NCBI GenBank assembly: GCA_017165825.1 | Contig: CM029367.1 | Span: 23,732,529 to 23,796,528, forward strand | Reading direction: 5' to 3' | From: Hepsetus odoe | Lineage: Eukaryota > Chordata > Actinopteri > Characiformes > Hepsetidae | Length of the DNA: 64,000 bases | Shown here: positions 1 to 12,222 of the stretch, in pieces | Layout of the letters: every line of letters begins with the position of its first letter | Position numbering within the stretch: position 1 is the stretch's first letter | The notes under the pieces: generated by a model | The model's database searches: none | Seen by the model: only the letters and a program-made list of their open reading frames with translations | What the model was told of the DNA's origin: nothing | Made by a program: the position numbers and the translations under genes

Positions 1-2079
1 GAATATAACAGCCCTTTGTTATTTCTCAATATAAGCTTGGTGGTCAGTGTTCTGCCCCGTTATACAACATGTGTTGAAAGATAAGGAAACAAAAATGTGG
101 TTAAGAATGAATATTTCAGAATGAAAGTGGTCATATCTCCTTTTCCATTATTCTGGCCATTCAGCTTCAAACTGATCAGAAAAGGGCTCATTTCATTGGT
201 AGAGCTCAGGCCAGTTTGTCACTAAGAAAAGTAACACAGTGCCACTTGCCTAATTTTAAACGCTCTGTTCCTTGTACTGGTCATGTGAAAGACAAGTAAA
301 ACAGGAGCTTTGTCGGGCTCCAGTTCCCAAAGGGGGCGTGTGTGGAGGTGGATGAGGACAGCATGTCTTAGTTTTGCTGATGGTCAGTAGAAGAGGCTGA
401 GCTCATGGTGTCTGATGCACATTCAGCTGTGTCCTTCACCTTGAGTCCACCCCCCCCACACACATATACAGAAACCCACACACTGACCGTCCCACCCTCC
501 TGCTCATCACTACTGATGGGCAATGGTTTATTGATTTTAAAATTCTAATAAAGGCTGGAAGTATTGGCAGATGTGATCAGGTAATTCAGTGTTTGTAGGT
601 GAAACTTTGCATGGTTTAGAATTTGACAGCTCACAATAGGCTCCTAAAGTATATTTGGCTTGGATAGGAAATAATATGAAATAAACCTTTAATTTGTATA
701 TAACCTTTAAATAGCATAATGATTCTTCACACACACATATCTCATTTCCAAATTGGTTCTTTAAAAAACCATTCACAGAAGGGTTCTTCTCCAAAAGTGG
801 TCCTTCTGCGTGAATCCTTTCTAGCACCTTTATTTTCAAGCGTGTACTTGGGTAACTAAGGAGTTTGCTATTCTCAAGGCCTTTTTATTCACAGCTGATG
901 AGTCACACTGTTGTATTGTGTATGAACCCATCTGTAATATTCTTGACTCTCCTTTTGCCACAAGCGTACTAGATCCATGTTAAAACATCATAAGCTAAAA
1001 GCCTATTTCCCCTGCCAATTATATGCAAACTCTCACATGCATCGTTAAACCACATGTGCATCATGGAGTTTCTTCCATGAGCGCATAAATACCATTTTAG
1101 CACACATTTTGGATTAGGGCCTGAGTCAACTTAAGGGGAGGTTTTAAACTTTATAGTGCTCTAATTTTAGAAAACCACTTTAGTGCTTAGTATCTTGAGT
1201 GTGGCAGCCTTTCAGAACCATGGACAGCTCCAATAAGCTAGGTCTCAAGCCAGACTGCTGTTAGGGAGGAGCGAGAGAGCGAGAGAGAGAGGAGGGTGGG
1301 CTGAGTCACCATCCTCCAGTGCTCCTAGAGCATCGTCTCTCTCCATCATCGTGACAAGGCCTCACTTCGCATTGTTTCTAATGCCTGCTTATTTGTTTCC
1401 TCAACTTTTCTGCAGAATAGAAAAAAAATAGAGCAAAATCCCAGTCACTCTGCCTGTTGCCTTTAAAAGCCAAGCCACTTTGGAAGTGGTGGGTGTGTAG
1501 CACTTGTTTTGCGCTTGTTCTGTCAGAACTGGTCAGTGCATCTGTATGAGTCTACTAACAAGACATATTAGCTACACCTCTTTGTAACTACTTTTGCATT
1601 GTAGAACAATCCTATAGTGTCCAGTTATCATGCCACTAGGGTATAGAGGTAGATGTTGTGTCTTGATGTGAGAGATGCATTTTGAGTCTAAGGCTCAGAC
1701 ACTCTGCACAAAGATAAATAGGCTGCATAATGCATGGTAAAATCACCACACATTTCAGAATTTTCGTTTCAGGGCTTTCTCAGTCTTTTGGAAGCAATAG
1801 CAAGTTCATACTTTTTGCAGAGCTGCAAGCTTTTCAGCGCAAGGACCGAAAAGTTTAGATGGTCATGTTTTTTTAGATAATTCAAGAATTTAGCTGTACT
1901 AAATGATAGACCACTACACCAGTATGATGGAATGATTTGTTATTGTGATTTAACACATCCTTCAGTTTTCCATAGCAATGAACTACTATGGGTTTGTGTT
2001 TAGTGTCAAAAAATGTTTTTTAGGCATTTCCTTTTGGGTATACATTTTGTATATTTATTTTAGTGTATTGTAGGTAAGG
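1..2079. other. Upstream non-coding region, no gene seen
   Basis: No convincing exon or RNA gene was found on either strand. Open frames here are short and lack recognisable family motifs. There is a purine-rich GA stretch near 1267-1300 and ordinary AT-rich sequence elsewhere. It could hold 5' untranslated exons or regulatory DNA of adgra1, but nothing in the sequence shows this. Confidence 0.5.
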
Positions 2080-2580
2080 CAGCAAGCTGGCACAACATGC
2101 AGCGTTATTGCCTTACAGAAAGAATATTCTGGGTTCAGTTCTCAGCTGGTGTGGCCTACCTCCTTTCTGTGAGGAGGTTGCATGTTGTTCTGTGTTTGTG
2201 TGGATTTCCTCTGGGTGCTCCAGTTTCCTCCCACGATTCACAGAGATGCATGTCAGGTGGATTGGAAATGCTAAATTGTGCCTAGGTGTGACTATGAATT
2301 TGTTTTTACAGGGGATGGTGGTGGTATAGTGGTAAGATACTCTGCTATGGACCAAGAGGTCGCAGGCTTGAGCTGCAGGTCCACCTCCAGCACGACCATC
2401 GTTGAGTTCCTGAGCAAAACCCTTAACCCCAAGTTGCTTCAGGGGGACTGTCCCTGTAATCAGGAATTGTAAATTGCTCTGGATAAGAGTGTCTGCCAAA
2501 TGCCGTAAATGTTCTTCCTGGTGTTTACCCGGCAATGGACTGGTGACCTGTCCGGGTTGGATAAATAAATGAATATATTA
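2080..2580 (-). repeat. L2-like LINE 3'-end fragment split by a SINE
   Basis: The two flanks (2080-2310 and 2512-2580) resemble the 3' portion of fish L2-type LINEs, with the typical phrases about 'ctccagtttcctcccac' and 'tggactggtgacctgtcc'. The orientation is inferred from the related fragment at 13621-13972, which carries the complementary phrases. A family B SINE interrupts it at 2311-2511. The assignment rests on remembered repeat consensus, so the class is moderately sure and the exact family is not. Confidence 0.55.
2311..2511 (+). repeat. SINE family B (tRNA-derived), copy 1
   Basis: The head resembles a tRNA gene with an A-box-like 'tagtggtaag' and a degenerate B box. The body has 'cctgagcaaaacccttaacc' and the end has 'ctctggataagagtgtctgc'. 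It matches the copies at 46831, 52446 and 52677 on this strand and those at 27250 and 63846 on the other. It sits inside an older L2-like fragment, so it inserted later. Confidence 0.75.
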
Positions 2581-3179
2581 GTCAGATTTATCACTTGATA
2601 TAGTTGATAAGTCCACAAAACAACTACAAGAATGTTGACAAAAGTCCCATTTAGCCTAGAAAAACTACCACATTCTGTTTAGGGTATTTTGTCAAGTTTT
2701 CAGTGTAAAATGCTGCACTACCAAGCCTGGTATATTGATATGTACCGGATTTGTTGTAAATGATCAGAACTAGGACGGTGGGGAACCATAATGAATCTGC
2801 AACATGCAACAGCATTTTCCTCAAAGAAGAAAAAGAGAACGTGTACGTGACGCATAGAAAGAAACATTTGTATAGACATGAACATCTTGTTCTTTTATAG
2901 TTGGTCTGCTGTTTATTTGTTTGGGTTTTTTTTTTTTTTTTAAACTATGTTTCCACATTGCCGCATATTTTTGCATTCAGTAAACAGGACATAATTATTT
3001 CCATGGTTTTCCCTCAGAACTGTTTGGAGGATAGGTCAAATCATTAGTGCACACTAATTCTAGCTCACTAGACACTGCTGTTAATGCGGACTTTGCTTTT
3101 CATATTTGTCACTGCTCACAGATGATAGCAGCATGACAATAATTTGTCTTACAATACAAATATTTTTCCCACTGAAAAG

Positions 3180-3210
<31 letters not shown>

Positions 3211-4259
3211 ATTTACATTGCAATAGTAATTACAAGACACTAATTCTTTCTTATTTGAACCTTTTGTTAATAACTGACACCAGACAAGTAGCTTACATTT
3301 TAATGTACGGATTTCCATTTCCATTTAGTAGGGAGAGAGAGAGACAGTGAGAGAGAGAAATGAGAGAACAGGTGAGAGAGGGATGATGTTGCAGAGACCG
3401 TTTTGGAGTGTATCATTGCATTTACTGTTATCTTTTAATAAGGAAAACAGTTGCAGGTGTCATCCATCTGGGGGATGATGCAATTACATACCTTGCTTTA
3501 GAAAGTTACTGACAGATTTTGTTTGTGCAGTAGCCAATTATGAAATTAGATACCCCTTGTAAATAAGGACAATCTGTTTTCTTTTCACACCCAGCTAGTT
3601 TTCTTGCAGCGAAATCAGTCACATCATTCTCTCTTTTCAACACTGGAGGTAGAATATGCTTCTCCTACTGATTGGCCAGTAGACTAGACTCTTACCTGCC
3701 TCCATTTCTGTTTGGCTGTTAGTGTCTCCTATGCCATCTGAGAAGATCACATGCTGCATGGCTTAGAAGAGATAAGATACATCTACAAGAACGACATCTA
3801 CAATGGACTTTCAGCATCAATCTAATTCTTAAAAATGCATTGTAAGGCAGCTATGAATTTTAGTAATCTAGTATTTTTCTTGGGGGGGGCACTAAAAGGA
3901 TGTGTATAATGCTGATTTTAATGAGCTATATCATTTTAAATGAAATATAGAATAATGTTTCTTTGTCATTTGTGAGAATGACAGTGAAATAGTTCATCCT
4001 CATTTCTAAAGCAGATCTAATCTGCACTTTCCTGTATACAAATGATGAAATGTCATTACATCTTAATGATCTTAGGTTGGGTGATGATTGTATATTACTG
4101 GTGGTTGCATTGAAATAGAACCAAATAAAAGACTGTGGAATTTGATTTGTTTTGGACGGGACCATCTTTGCAGTAGCCACCAATGACTGTTTTGCAAACA
4201 AGAAACATGCAGCATCATTAACCGTAATCTGTGGATAACATGCAGTGCCTTTAATCTAC
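2581..4259. other. Non-coding, with CA and GA simple repeats
   Basis: No gene was recognised. A CA/CG microsatellite lies at 3181-3210 and GA-rich sequence at 3330-3385. The remainder is AT-rich with no motif I can name. Confidence 0.5.
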
Positions 4260-4690
4260 AGCATATATGGAAATTTTTCAGACATTCTTTCTCAGATGGA
4301 AGAGTTCTGGATCCACCAGCATTATTTCTAGATGGGAAGAAAAGTTTTTGGTCAGACAGATAACCAATTATCTAATGGCCGCTATGAATATGATCTGTAG
4401 TTTTTTATGGAGATTGGAGAATCTTACAGAAAGACATCCATCAGTAGAACACTTCACAAATCAGACCTTTATCCTGAGGTGGTCAGATAGAAAGCACAAT
4501 TCTAAATTGCATGTGGGGAGGAATCTAGACCCTAAACACAACCATCCATGCAGTCAAACATGGTGGTGGTAACATGATGCTGTGGGTGTGTTTTTCTTTG
4601 AAAGGGACTGGAAGACGGTTCAGGATAGTCAGAAAGATTGATGCATCATGATCACCAAGAAAATACATGAGATTTCAGGAGAGATTCGTA
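4260..4690 (+). pseudogene. Decayed Tc1-like transposase fragment
   Basis: The stretch reads like the middle of a fish Tc1 transposase gene on this strand. A helix-turn-helix-proximal part near 4440-4490 ('cacttcacaaatcagacctt') is followed by the very typical 'caaacatggtggtggtaaca' near 4555 and a 'gtgtgtttttctttgaaagg' segment. The part between is shortened compared with intact Tc1 copies, and reading is broken by stops. No terminal repeats were found. Class is fairly sure; family is not. Confidence 0.6.
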
Positions 4691-4791
4691 AATGAGATTT
4701 GCTACATTACTCCTGTTTAACACGATTGAGATTATATGATACCGCGCTTCATTGTCCAACCAGCACAGTTTTTTTCTTTGATCTCAGCTTT

Positions 4792-4796
<5 letters not shown>

Positions 4797-4887
<91 letters not shown>

Positions 4888-4890
4888 TGT
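4797..4890. repeat. (TG)n microsatellite with TATG interruptions
   Basis: About 94 bases of TG repeats are interrupted by three TATG-type units. The long open frames over it in both directions are simple-sequence artefacts. Confidence 0.95.
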
Positions 4891-5240
4891 GTAAATGTCC
4901 ATTCACTGGTGATCTTGAGATGATACATGGCTTGCTTAGCACTAGCATGTAATTAGAGCAGTAATATTGATGTGACATTGCCCTCCACTCTCCTCTGGCA
5001 GATAAGGATGCTGGGAAAATGAGTCCCTTGTAATTTTTTGAAGAGTGTGATAAGGGCAGATGAAGGATGGCACCCCCACCATCCATAATGAACTCTCTGA
5101 CCGCTTTTATCATCCTGCAGAATTCCAATTTCTCACTTGCTCATTTTTATGGTGGCATTTTGCTCCTGGAAACTGCATGCATTAGATTCTGTGTTGCCTC
5201 TTGCTTGTAAGGAGAGTGACGCTTTTCAGTAGCATCATGA

Positions 5241-5294
<54 letters not shown>

Positions 5295-8200
5295 TCTCTC
5301 TCTCTCTCCTGAAGGGGTATGTAAGTAGTTGTGGATGTTTGGGTAAGGCCATTCTGTCAGCATTACGCTGCAGTGTGAGCAAAATCTGACCCTGCCATAG
5401 GTGAGTCTGACTTTGCCTGACAGCAACCCTGTGGCCTTCCTCTGGCTATTACAATCACAAGGCCAAGCAGATCACACTGGGCTTTTGTCTGAGGGTAGAA
5501 TGGTAAGTTCATGTTTTCTGCATTTTTTTTTTCTTCAATATGTTTCCCAATCATTGTCATTAGAATGAAGTACTGAATGAATATAACGGATTTTGCTTTG
5601 ATGTATTTATGTAGAACATCTAATGCTGTAGAGCCATTAATAATGTAAAAAAACAAAATCTGCTTCACTTGTTCGTTCATTTTAATAAGGTCACAATAGG
5701 TCCTTATACTGTCATATCATCATTATGCTGAGCATTAGTCAGGCTATATGCAATCTTCTTTCTTCTTTCCTTTATGTAATAAAGGCTCTACACTCTCTTT
5801 GTGAGCTTTACTTTCAGTGACATGCATGTATATGTAACTATGACTCATCTTCCACATGCAAATCTGTGCAGACGAGACTGTGTGATGTCACATTTTAACT
5901 GAAATCCTGCTCCTTTCAGCCACTAATCCCCCTAGGCTGAATGAGCGATGCACTGGACTATCAAAGGTGAAATTTAATCTGGGCACTGAGATTAGCCCCC
6001 CAGCATGCTGCCTGCAGCCCCCCCCCAAAAGCTGCCTAATGAGAGTTAGCCATGAAAATGGCCATGGGATGGGACAGGGAGGCCACTTAGTGGTAAATGG
6101 CGCAGCTAGCCGAGCTGTCAGCGTGTGAGATGGGACTGGCTGAGATCGTGTCATGCACTCCATAATCAAAGAGGGGAGAGGAGATTGCATTGCTTCGCCT
6201 GGAGGCTGAGAGAAAGAAAAAGAGAGAGAAGAGACAGACAGCGAGAGACAGAGAGAGACAGAGAGAAAGAGCTGTGAAGGGGACATGGAAGATATACATG
6301 CCCACATAAACCCAAGCAAATATAGTTGTGCTTGTTCTTCTCACCACTTTTGAACATTTTTATATCCCAGAAAGCACAACATTGTTTGCTTTGCAAGAAG
6401 AAAATGACTGTCTGACCAGTTGGCAGAGTCTTTTGCCCTGATGCTGCTGATCCAGGGGATGCCACTGCCTGGAACTCAAGGCTACTTCTGGGACTTAAGT
6501 TGTTATTGTTATTGCTGTTCTAGTAGGACTGACTGTGATGTGAGTTTGTTTTGGCATGCTGTGTGTTTGAAGTGATGGGAAAACACTGTGGTTCCTCTGT
6601 AGATCATTATCAACATATCAGGGCTATAATGTTGCAGAGAGAAAGGGATAGACTATGAGAGGGTGGGAGTTGGCAGACTGATAGGAGCAGATGTGTAAAA
6701 TGGCTTTCTCTTGACATGTACTCCTACACTTTTCATGAAGTCATACACTACTAGTTAAAGAAAGTGTGAAAGTAATGCCTTTAATGTTGTTAGGAAGGAT
6801 CCTTGTTGCACTGTGTGGTGTAATTTTATATCCAAGAAAAGAAAGTCGGTTGGTTTTGTGTTTGTTGGAGTGCATAATACGTTGATTTTTAAGGATAAAC
6901 CAGTCTTCTTGACTGTTGGTAGGGTTGTATTGTGATTTATTATAGCTTTGGGACTTTTTGTGGTTATGGATGTAGGTGACGTTATCATCAGAGCTGTGGG
7001 ATGGGTTTTGCTCTCAGATATGGATTAAGCTCATGGCTGCTATTGGGGTTATTCAAATTGGTTAGGTGATCATTACAAATGTAGGTGTAGTTATGGTTAC
7101 AGATGGATGTGGGCGGTGTTATGCGTGCCAGTGGTGTTACGGTCATGCTTGTGGGTATGAGTCATGACTGTGGGTAGGGTTATTGTTACACTTGCAGGTG
7201 GAGCTATGAAGATGGGTGGTGACTGGTTGACAGTGGTTTTGACAAATGTGTGGTTGAGGTTAAAGTGTTAGGCTCCTTCTCAAGAACCCCTATGACTCCC
7301 TACACATTTCACCTTTTCATGCCATTTACAACAAATTCTTTGTGGTGCCAGGTTGGATATTAATCCAACTGGACCTGTATAAGCCTCTTAAAAGCTTTCT
7401 CTCTGACATTGCTTAATGCAGTGGCACTGTATAGTTTCCAGTGAGCACTTCTCCACTTTATTCCACCCTGCTCTGGCACAGTCCATTTGTATAATACATT
7501 TGAAGGACGTGTATATGGAGATGATTTGTATAGGACAGGAGAGTTAAATGATGTGGTGTAGTAATGTGAGTAATGCAAGCTCTACTCCATTTTTCAAGCA
7601 CTCTCTTCCCCTCACCCACTGAACCAAAACATTCCCATGGCCCTGATGCTCTGCATCAGGTAGTCTCCACAGGCCTCGTTGTAAAGGGTCTCAAACCATG
7701 CTTTGCACAATCCTTTTACATTTCTCCATCATTAGTTAAGCTTTCCTACAACCGATGCACCTTGTGGCTCAAACATTCATGTGATCCATGCAAACAGTAT
7801 GCCTTGTGTAGGCTCAGTGGCTGATGTTCATACTAAGCTGGGGCAGAAAGTACTGTCAGGATTTTGTTCCATTCTGAGTTACTCTTTATGTTTCAAAGGG
7901 AAGCATACTTTAACAAACAGTTTCCCACTGTGCCTGTTGTGAATGGGAAATTTTTTTTTATTGTTATATTATAATAATATTGTTAATATAATAATATTGT
8001 TATAATATTGTTTATTATTGTTATTGTCTTCCTTTTTCTACAGTATTTGAGTAACAAATTATAGTGTAACAGTATGAAGCACCATATAAACTAAATGTGA
8101 GCAATCTTAACTATCTGACTATCTTCTCAATATATGTATTACTTTGCATTTTTGCCCTAAGCAATCAAGTTACTTCGGTTTTATTCAATCTTTAAAGAGA

Positions 8201-9052
8201 TATTTGCATTATTAATTATATTATATTATAGTCTTTTGTTTCAAAAAAGTTATATTTACATTTACGTTTATTTAAAGGGGGAAATAGAAAGAAATCAATG
8301 TGGTGCCTGTAAATGAGTCCCAGCCAGCCAAATGTAATTGTGTAGAGGGCAACACACACTGTCTGGAGCACAGGGGTTAACATTCTGTCCTCAAGCGAGA
8401 AAGTGTATTGCATTGGTGTAATAATAAAATAATAAAAATTAACAGAAATGAAACTTAATTTATTGCATTTTAGAGAATTTCAGTACAGGTCAAAAAAAGT
8501 ACAATCTGATATTTTCCCAAGTCATTAAAGTCTAGTGTGATTTTGGGGTCTGTCACAGTATGTCACGGTTGGGTTTCGTTTTGGGTACGGTAGAGGGCGC
8601 TCTGTTCTGACTGAGCACACAAAACAATAAAAAAAAAGAAAGAAAGAAAGAAAGTGTAGTGTAGAAGCATCTGTCTGACTAAAAAAGGTAAATACCTTTG
8701 CCAGACTACATTTAACCATCCTTCAGCTCCATATATAAAATATGTTATGGCTTTAATTAAAATGTCATAATAAACCTTTTCTTGTACTCAGTCAATGTTG
8801 TAAATTTGGACCTTGATCGCTTTACTGGAATCCACTTAGGCAGATAACTTTGCTTACTGTGGTCCCCTGAAAAAATATTCCTAATGTGCACTAATGCTTC
8901 TCATTTATCAGTTAGTGAGCATTTCTCAATATAAAAGGTAAGGATCAGCATGTTTTAATTTTTCAGAAAAAGTTCTTTGGTGTGATTAGAGAGAGTGCCT
9001 TTAACATGGCCTGAGCATTGGTGTAGTACTTTGAAAACTGGTGGATCATATA
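4891..9052. other. Upstream non-coding region with simple repeats
   Basis: No supported gene. It contains a (CT)n tract at 5245-5308, a GA-rich stretch at 6208-6272, an AT-rich palindromic stretch at 7950-8025 and short GAAA units near 8637-8653. Open frames of 60-140 codons here have no family resemblance and mostly follow simple sequence. An ATG directly followed by a consensus splice donor occurs at 5500-5508 (see findings). Confidence 0.5.
5245..5308. repeat. (CT)n microsatellite
   Basis: About 64 bases of nearly pure CT with a single CCC interruption. Confidence 0.95.
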
Positions 9053-10694
9053 CAGTTGAGGTCAGAATTATTAGCACCCCTAATGAAATTAGACAACACT
9101 CTTGATTTCTCCATGAAAATGACCATTAACAACAAGTGTTTATTATTTTGGAAACAAATACACTATAAAAAACAATGTCCCCTAAGTTTAATTAGGATAT
9201 TTTATTGATACACTGAGTTGAAACAAGAAAGGGCAAAAATGAGACATCCAAAATTATTAGCACCCTGGCCATTAATAGTCAATAGTTTACCCTTTCTGAG
9301 CCACAACTGACAACAATCTCTTAGAGTAGTTCTTTACTAGGTTGGCACAGGTCTCCTGAGGGATTTTGGCCCGTTCTTCCATTGCAAATTGTTCTAACTG
9401 GTCCAAATTGCATAGTTTCCGAGCATGGAGATTCACTTTGAGCACCCGCCACAGATTCTCAATAGGATTGAGGTCTGGGCTCTTTGCGGGCTACTCCAAG
9501 ATCTTGATTTTGGTATCCTTGAGGAACTGTTGGACTAATTTCGCTGTATGCTTTGGGTCACTGTCTTGTTGGAAGACCCAGCGATGACCTAAGCCTAGAC
9601 TACGAGCAGATTTCTGCATATTCTCCATCAAAATGTCCACATAATTTTCTTTTTTCATAATGCCATTCACCCGAACAAGGCTCCCCGTGCCTGAGGCTGC
9701 AAAACAGCCCCACAGCATGATGCTCCCACCACCATGTTTAACTGTGGGAACTGTGTTCCTAAGGTTGAAGGCCTCTCCCTTTCTTCGCCAAACATAAGCA
9801 ACATCCATGTGCCCAAACAGTTCTATTTAGTCTCATCAGATCAAAGCACAGACTTCCAAAACTCATCTTTACCTTTCAAATGTTCACGGGCAAACCTCAG
9901 TCGGGCTGTGATGTGCCGCTCCTTGAGTAAAGGGGTTCTTCTGGGACGATGGCCCTGAAGTCCACCATGATGAAGAGCCCTCACAACTGTTTCCTTGATA
10001 CATCAACTCCAGAAGAGGCCAGGTCAGCAACAATCATCTTGGCAGATTCCCAGGGCTCCTTGCTGAAATCTCTGACTATTTTCCTCTCCAGAGTTCTTGA
10101 GATCTTGCGCTTACGGCCACGGCCAGGTTTGTTTCTTACAGAATTTTTCTCCTTGTACTTGGCAATGATGCAGCGTACAGCAGTTCAAGACACTGTGAAT
10201 CGCTTGGAAATGGCAGTGTAGCCTTCCCCCTTATCATGAGCCTCTACTATCTTCTTTCTGAGCTACAGACTGATTTCCTTTGTCTTTGGCATGGTGAGTA
10301 ACAGTAGTCCCTCTCATGTGTGCAAGTGCCCTGTTCCTTGGAGTCTTTTTATGCTGATTGAATGTTGTTAGGAATCCAATTGACTGCAGGTGTTGTTAGG
10401 AAGCCAATTCATTGCGCAGGTGTGGTTTCAAAGCTGATTGGTTAATTTCTGTAGGTGTGTTTTAAAAGCAAACATTCACATGGGGCTAATATTTTTGACC
10501 ACCCCGTTTGTTACTATATTTGATATAAAGCAAGCCTATAAATGTATCTTATATTACAAAATGTACCAAAAGCTACTAAATAGCACTGCTGAATGTTTGC
10601 TTATATCACATTTCATCACTGCTACAAACATTGGGTAGAAGTTTAGAAAAATGTTCCATAATTCCTAGGGGGCTAATAATTTTGGCCTCAGCTA
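9053..10694 (-). mobile_element. Near full-length Tc1/mariner element, inactive
   Basis: The ends are imperfect inverted repeats: the left begins CAGTTGAGGTCAGAATTATT and the right is its complement with a few changes, and both sides abut a TA dinucleotide (9051-9052 and 10695-10696), the classic Tc1 target duplication. The 1642-base length is normal for an autonomous Tc1 element. A second repeat of the 'aattattagcaccc' motif lies about 190 bases inside the left end, as in elements with two transposase sites per end. The internal transposase frame is broken. A shorter piece of the same family lies at 26801-27006. Confidence 0.85.
9287..10292 (-). pseudogene. Tc1-like transposase pseudogene
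   Basis: On the minus strand the frame starts with a Met-Pro-Lys-Thr-Lys-like N-terminus at 10292. It continues through a segment with 'GGGSIMLWGCFAASGTG' and 'VFQQDSDPKHTAK' (9491-9808), typical of the DDE catalytic core, and ends near 'VAQKG'. A TAG stop at 9491-9493 stands where the family has Trp, just before the SPDLNP motif that carries the third catalytic acid. The span of 1006 bases is not a multiple of three, so at least one frameshift is also present. It would act as a cut-and-paste transposase if intact; it is not. Confidence 0.85.
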
Positions 10695-11045
10695 TACCCC
10701 TTTGTTCCAGCCACCATTGTTAATCTTGTTGACTGCTACAAATTGCTGTTTCCTGTTACAGTAGGCAGCTCTTGACCGAAATACAAATTCGCTGATGACA
10801 GGCAGAAGTCTTGTTTGTGAGAACATACATTGTACTGCTGTTAGCATATTGAGAATATTGGGAAAATAATGCAGACTTCATTAGCAAGCAGGCTCACCAT
10901 TACGGCCACACATAATACTTCCATTTATCCAAACACCTACATCCCCTTCAAATACCAATGGCTCTTCAATACAGGCTGAATTGCGTTGGTATGAGGTGTG
11001 AACAAAGTACTTCTATCCCAGTCGGCCCAGTGTGACATGCTGATG
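10695..11045. other. Non-coding spacer
   Basis: Between the Tc1 element and the repeat fusion at 11046 I see nothing recognisable. Confidence 0.5.
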
Positions 11046-11166
11046 TCCATCCATTTTCTGCCGCTTGTCCCAAACGGGGTCACGGGGGAGTGCTGGCATC
11101 CAACCCAGCGCACACAGGGCGAGGACGGGGGACGCACCCTGGACAGGTCGCCAGCCCATCGCAGGG
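11046..11166 (+). repeat. Interspersed repeat tail, copy A ('ccatccattttctgccgctt')
   Basis: This GC-rich piece carries 'tgccgcttgtcccaaacggg' followed by 'caggtcgccagcccatcgca'. It is the same sequence, in opposite orientation, as 25317-25441. Such pieces are common in fish and usually belong to LINE 3' ends. It runs directly into a SINE family A fragment. Confidence 0.7.
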
Positions 11167-11282
11167 AGGAGCGGGACGGGGACGGCACCTTGCTCAAGGG
11201 TACCTCAGGGCAACCCATTGGGAAGGGGTTCGAACCCCCGATCATGTGGCCGACGCCCTAACCACGAGGCCACCACTGCCCC
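11167..11282 (-). repeat. SINE family A, partial copy
   Basis: Minus-strand SINE A: it contains 'ttgctcaagggtacctcagg', a B-box complement 'gggttcgaaccccc' and the A-box complement near 'ctaaccacgaggccaccact'. The B box is very well preserved, so the internal RNA polymerase III promoter looks young. Confidence 0.75.
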
Positions 11283-11913
11283 GACATGCTGATGTGTGCA
11301 CCCTCATTCATTCCTAATGCACCCTCATATTCATCCTCAGCTTCTGACAGTTTCAAAATTCAGTAACATTTATGCCAGTTAACAGATTTTAGGTGTGTGC
11401 TTGCTGTAATCTCAGTGCTTTATTTCCCTTTTGAGAACTTTCATACAATGTCTGTCCTGGGGCCACATTCCCAGGTGTATTCCTGCAGAAATGGAGTTTA
11501 TGAATTATCATTCAATTATTCTTGACTGTAAGAAAAGCCTGTTTCTTGATGCTTTACAGAAAGTCTGTTTTAATGTGAAACATGCTTTATTAAATAAGCA
11601 GTCCTAGTAAATGAAATTTTGACATGTTTTAGCTGGATAACATTTCTGCCATAGAATGCGTGCTGTTTTGGTTTAGGGCAGATGGATGTACTGTAGCTCT
11701 GGCTGAAGCTTTAAAGACTGGTGAAAAAAGTACCTGATTTCTTGGTGAGTAGATGTATTGATGTGCTCTGTGCAGGGTTTTGCGTTTTTGAAGGCATGGG
11801 GTTTGATTTGCTAACTTGAGTTCCAGCTTCCACACTGCTCTGTGAGAATGATAAAGCCTGCTAGTGCTCGGGCAGCCAGCCAATGGATATTCATCTCTGG
11901 ACCTGCCGGTGCA

Positions 11914-11916
<3 letters not shown>

Positions 11917-11964
<48 letters not shown>
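11917..11964. repeat. (GT)n microsatellite
   Basis: A pure GT run of about 48 bases that continues into a GA-rich stretch. Confidence 0.95.
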
Positions 11965-11970
<6 letters not shown>

Positions 11971-12159
11971 TGAGAGAGAGAAAGAGAGTTTGAGTGTACA
12001 TGTGTGGGTAATTCCATCTCTCTCTGTGTCTTTTTGTGTGTCACAGCTCAGACCAAATCCCCTGCCTCGTTTGTGGAGATAAATATTTACAACTCCCACT
12101 ATTCCCTCATTTTCTCTCCCCTTGCCCTCACCCGTGCCAGTCTATTCTCCCTTTCCTCC

Positions 12160-12163
<4 letters not shown>

Positions 12164-12220
<57 letters not shown>
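12164..12220. repeat. (CT)n microsatellite
   Basis: A CT run of about 57 bases in a wider pyrimidine-rich region (12100-12480). Confidence 0.95.

Positions 12221-12222
<2 letters not shown>

Noticed and set aside
5888..6319. Minus-strand open frame of 143 codons
   Set aside because: Its Leu-Ser-rich part follows a GA-rich stretch; nothing resembles a known protein.
11629..12099. Minus-strand open frame of 156 codons
   Set aside because: It crosses a CA/CT microsatellite giving Thr-His and Ser-Leu runs; no family match and no splice context.
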